A DNA stretch of 5,832 nucleotides. It comes from Verrucomicrobiales bacterium (GTDB taxonomy: Bacteria; Verrucomicrobiota; Verrucomicrobiia; Verrucomicrobiales; DEV007). Shown piece after piece: positions 5,153 to 5,832 of the stretch (position 1 is its first letter; each line of letters opens with the position of its first letter). A model generated the notes under the pieces. It made no database searches, had not been told where the DNA came from, and saw only the letters and a program-made list of their open reading frames with translations. The DNA is taken from positions 1 through 5,832 of the forward strand of contig SLGN01000704.1 of assembly GCA_007123695.1 (NCBI GenBank). The letters run 5' to 3'. Position numbers and translations under genes: made by a program.

Positions 5153-5832
5153 TCAATCGCTTGCCTTGCGGAGCGTTTCCCTCGCGATTCCCGTCAGTCG
5201 ATGGATCTCGCGCTGGCCGAGCCCCCCCTTCTTGAGAGCCAGTCCGAGCGCCCTCCGCTGCGCCAGAGGCATCGAGCCGACGGCCCCTTTGCAATGCGCT
5301 TCTAGGCTGTCCTGCAAGGGACGGATCGACAGGATGTGTTCGCGCAAGGCGCGCTCGGAGAGCAGAGCCAGCTCCGCCTGCGTCATTCGGCTTCCGATCT
5401 CTCCGATGGCATCGACCAGCTTGGCATCTAGAGACTCCCCGTAGGATCCGAGCTGCTGGCGCAGCAGCTCGGCCTGCTCAGCAGCCCCGGGCAGCGGAAA
5501 GGCGATGCGCCGCTGGAAACGGCGCCAGACTGCCGGATCGATCAGTTGTTCATGGTTGGTCGTGGCGACCAGCAGCCCGCTGCCCGGCCAAGTGTCCAAT
5601 TCCTGGAGCAGCACAGTGACCAACCGCTTCAACTCGCCGATGTCGCTTTGGTCGTCGCGCCTTTTGGCGATGGCATCGAGCTCGTCGAGTAGCAGCAGGC
5701 AAGGCTGGCGTCGCGAGAACTCCATCACTTGGCGCAGGTTGGAACCCGTGCGCCCGAGGAAGCTGCTCATCACCGCGCCGAGATTCAAAACCGCCAGCGG
5801 CAGGTCCAAAGCACGCGCCAACCATCGCGCCG
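5153..5832 (-). CDS. AAA+ family ATPase, C-terminal part, with HTH-like tail
   Basis: The frame enters from the right edge; 225 residues to the TGA at 5153 are visible. The first residues, ARWLARALDLPLAVLNLG, are what normally follows a Walker A helix, so the P-loop lies just outside. Walker B is CLLLLDELDA (about residues 44-53, Asp-Glu pair), sensor 1 is ATTN (Asn near 92), and WRRFQRRIAFPLP is the arginine-finger region (about 102-114), all typical of the classical FtsH/Cdc48-like AAA clade. After the small lid domain, the last 25 residues (GGLGQREIHRLTGIARETL, then RKASD) look like a helix-turn-helix. The protein probably forms a hexameric ring that remodels or feeds substrate to the S8 protease encoded 20 bases downstream, or responds to DNA through the tail; both are inferences. 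It carries no proteolytic motif of its own in the visible part. Confidence 0.9.
   Translation of the reverse strand, partial: ARWLARALDLPLAVLNLGAVMSSFLGRTGSNLRQVMEFSRRQPCLLLLDELDAIAKRRDDQSDIGELKRLVTVLLQELDTWPGSGLLVATTNHEQLIDPAVWRRFQRRIAFPLPGAAEQAELLRQQLGSYGESLDAKLVDAIGEIGSRMTQAELALLSERALREHILSIRPLQDSLEAHCKGAVGSMPLAQRRALGLALKKGGLGQREIHRLTGIARETLRKASD

Noticed and set aside
4506..5444. 312-residue open frame on the plus strand
   Set aside because: It runs antisense across both the protease and the ATPase, whose motifs are unmistakable, and its translation shows no recognisable domain. Long antisense frames are expected in GC-rich DNA.

Overview
This is a GC-rich (roughly two-thirds G+C by eye) bacterial accessory segment in which every gene I can support lies on the minus strand. 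Codon use and gene types suit a high-GC Gram-negative bacterium, but nothing here fixes the phylum. The content (an ATPase-protease pair, toxin-antitoxin modules and a restriction enzyme) reads as part of a defence island.

Layout in transcription order, right to left. (1) 5832-5153: the C-terminal part of a classical AAA+ ATPase with a helix-turn-helix-like tail; its Walker A lies beyond the window edge. (2) 5132-2883: a complete 749-residue cytoplasmic subtilisin-like (S8) serine protease with a full Asp-His-Asn-Ser set, starting 20 bases after the ATPase stop; the two look like a two-gene operon. (3) 2882-2650: a spacer with no convincing gene and a promoter-like AT-rich end. (4) 2649-2125: a decayed toxin-antitoxin module, made of a frameshifted ribbon-helix-helix antitoxin and a PIN toxin that has lost a usable start codon and has no recognisable Asp-containing third motif. 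(5) 1992-1316: an intact AbrB-type antitoxin / PIN toxin (VapBC-like) pair joined by a GTGA overlap. (6) 1204-535: a second intact AbrB/PIN pair behind a good promoter with an inverted repeat on its -10 element. (7) 538-1: the N-terminus of a type I restriction endonuclease subunit R (HsdR), whose ATG overlaps the stop of the last PIN toxin as ATGA.

The main points are the protease-ATPase pair, which looks like a regulated proteolytic effector; three PIN-based modules in a row at different stages of preservation; and the translational coupling of one module to hsdR, which would place restriction under a toxin-antitoxin autoregulated promoter. No RNA genes, CRISPR arrays, transposases or attachment sites were seen. 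Assignments come from reading motifs by eye; no database search was run.
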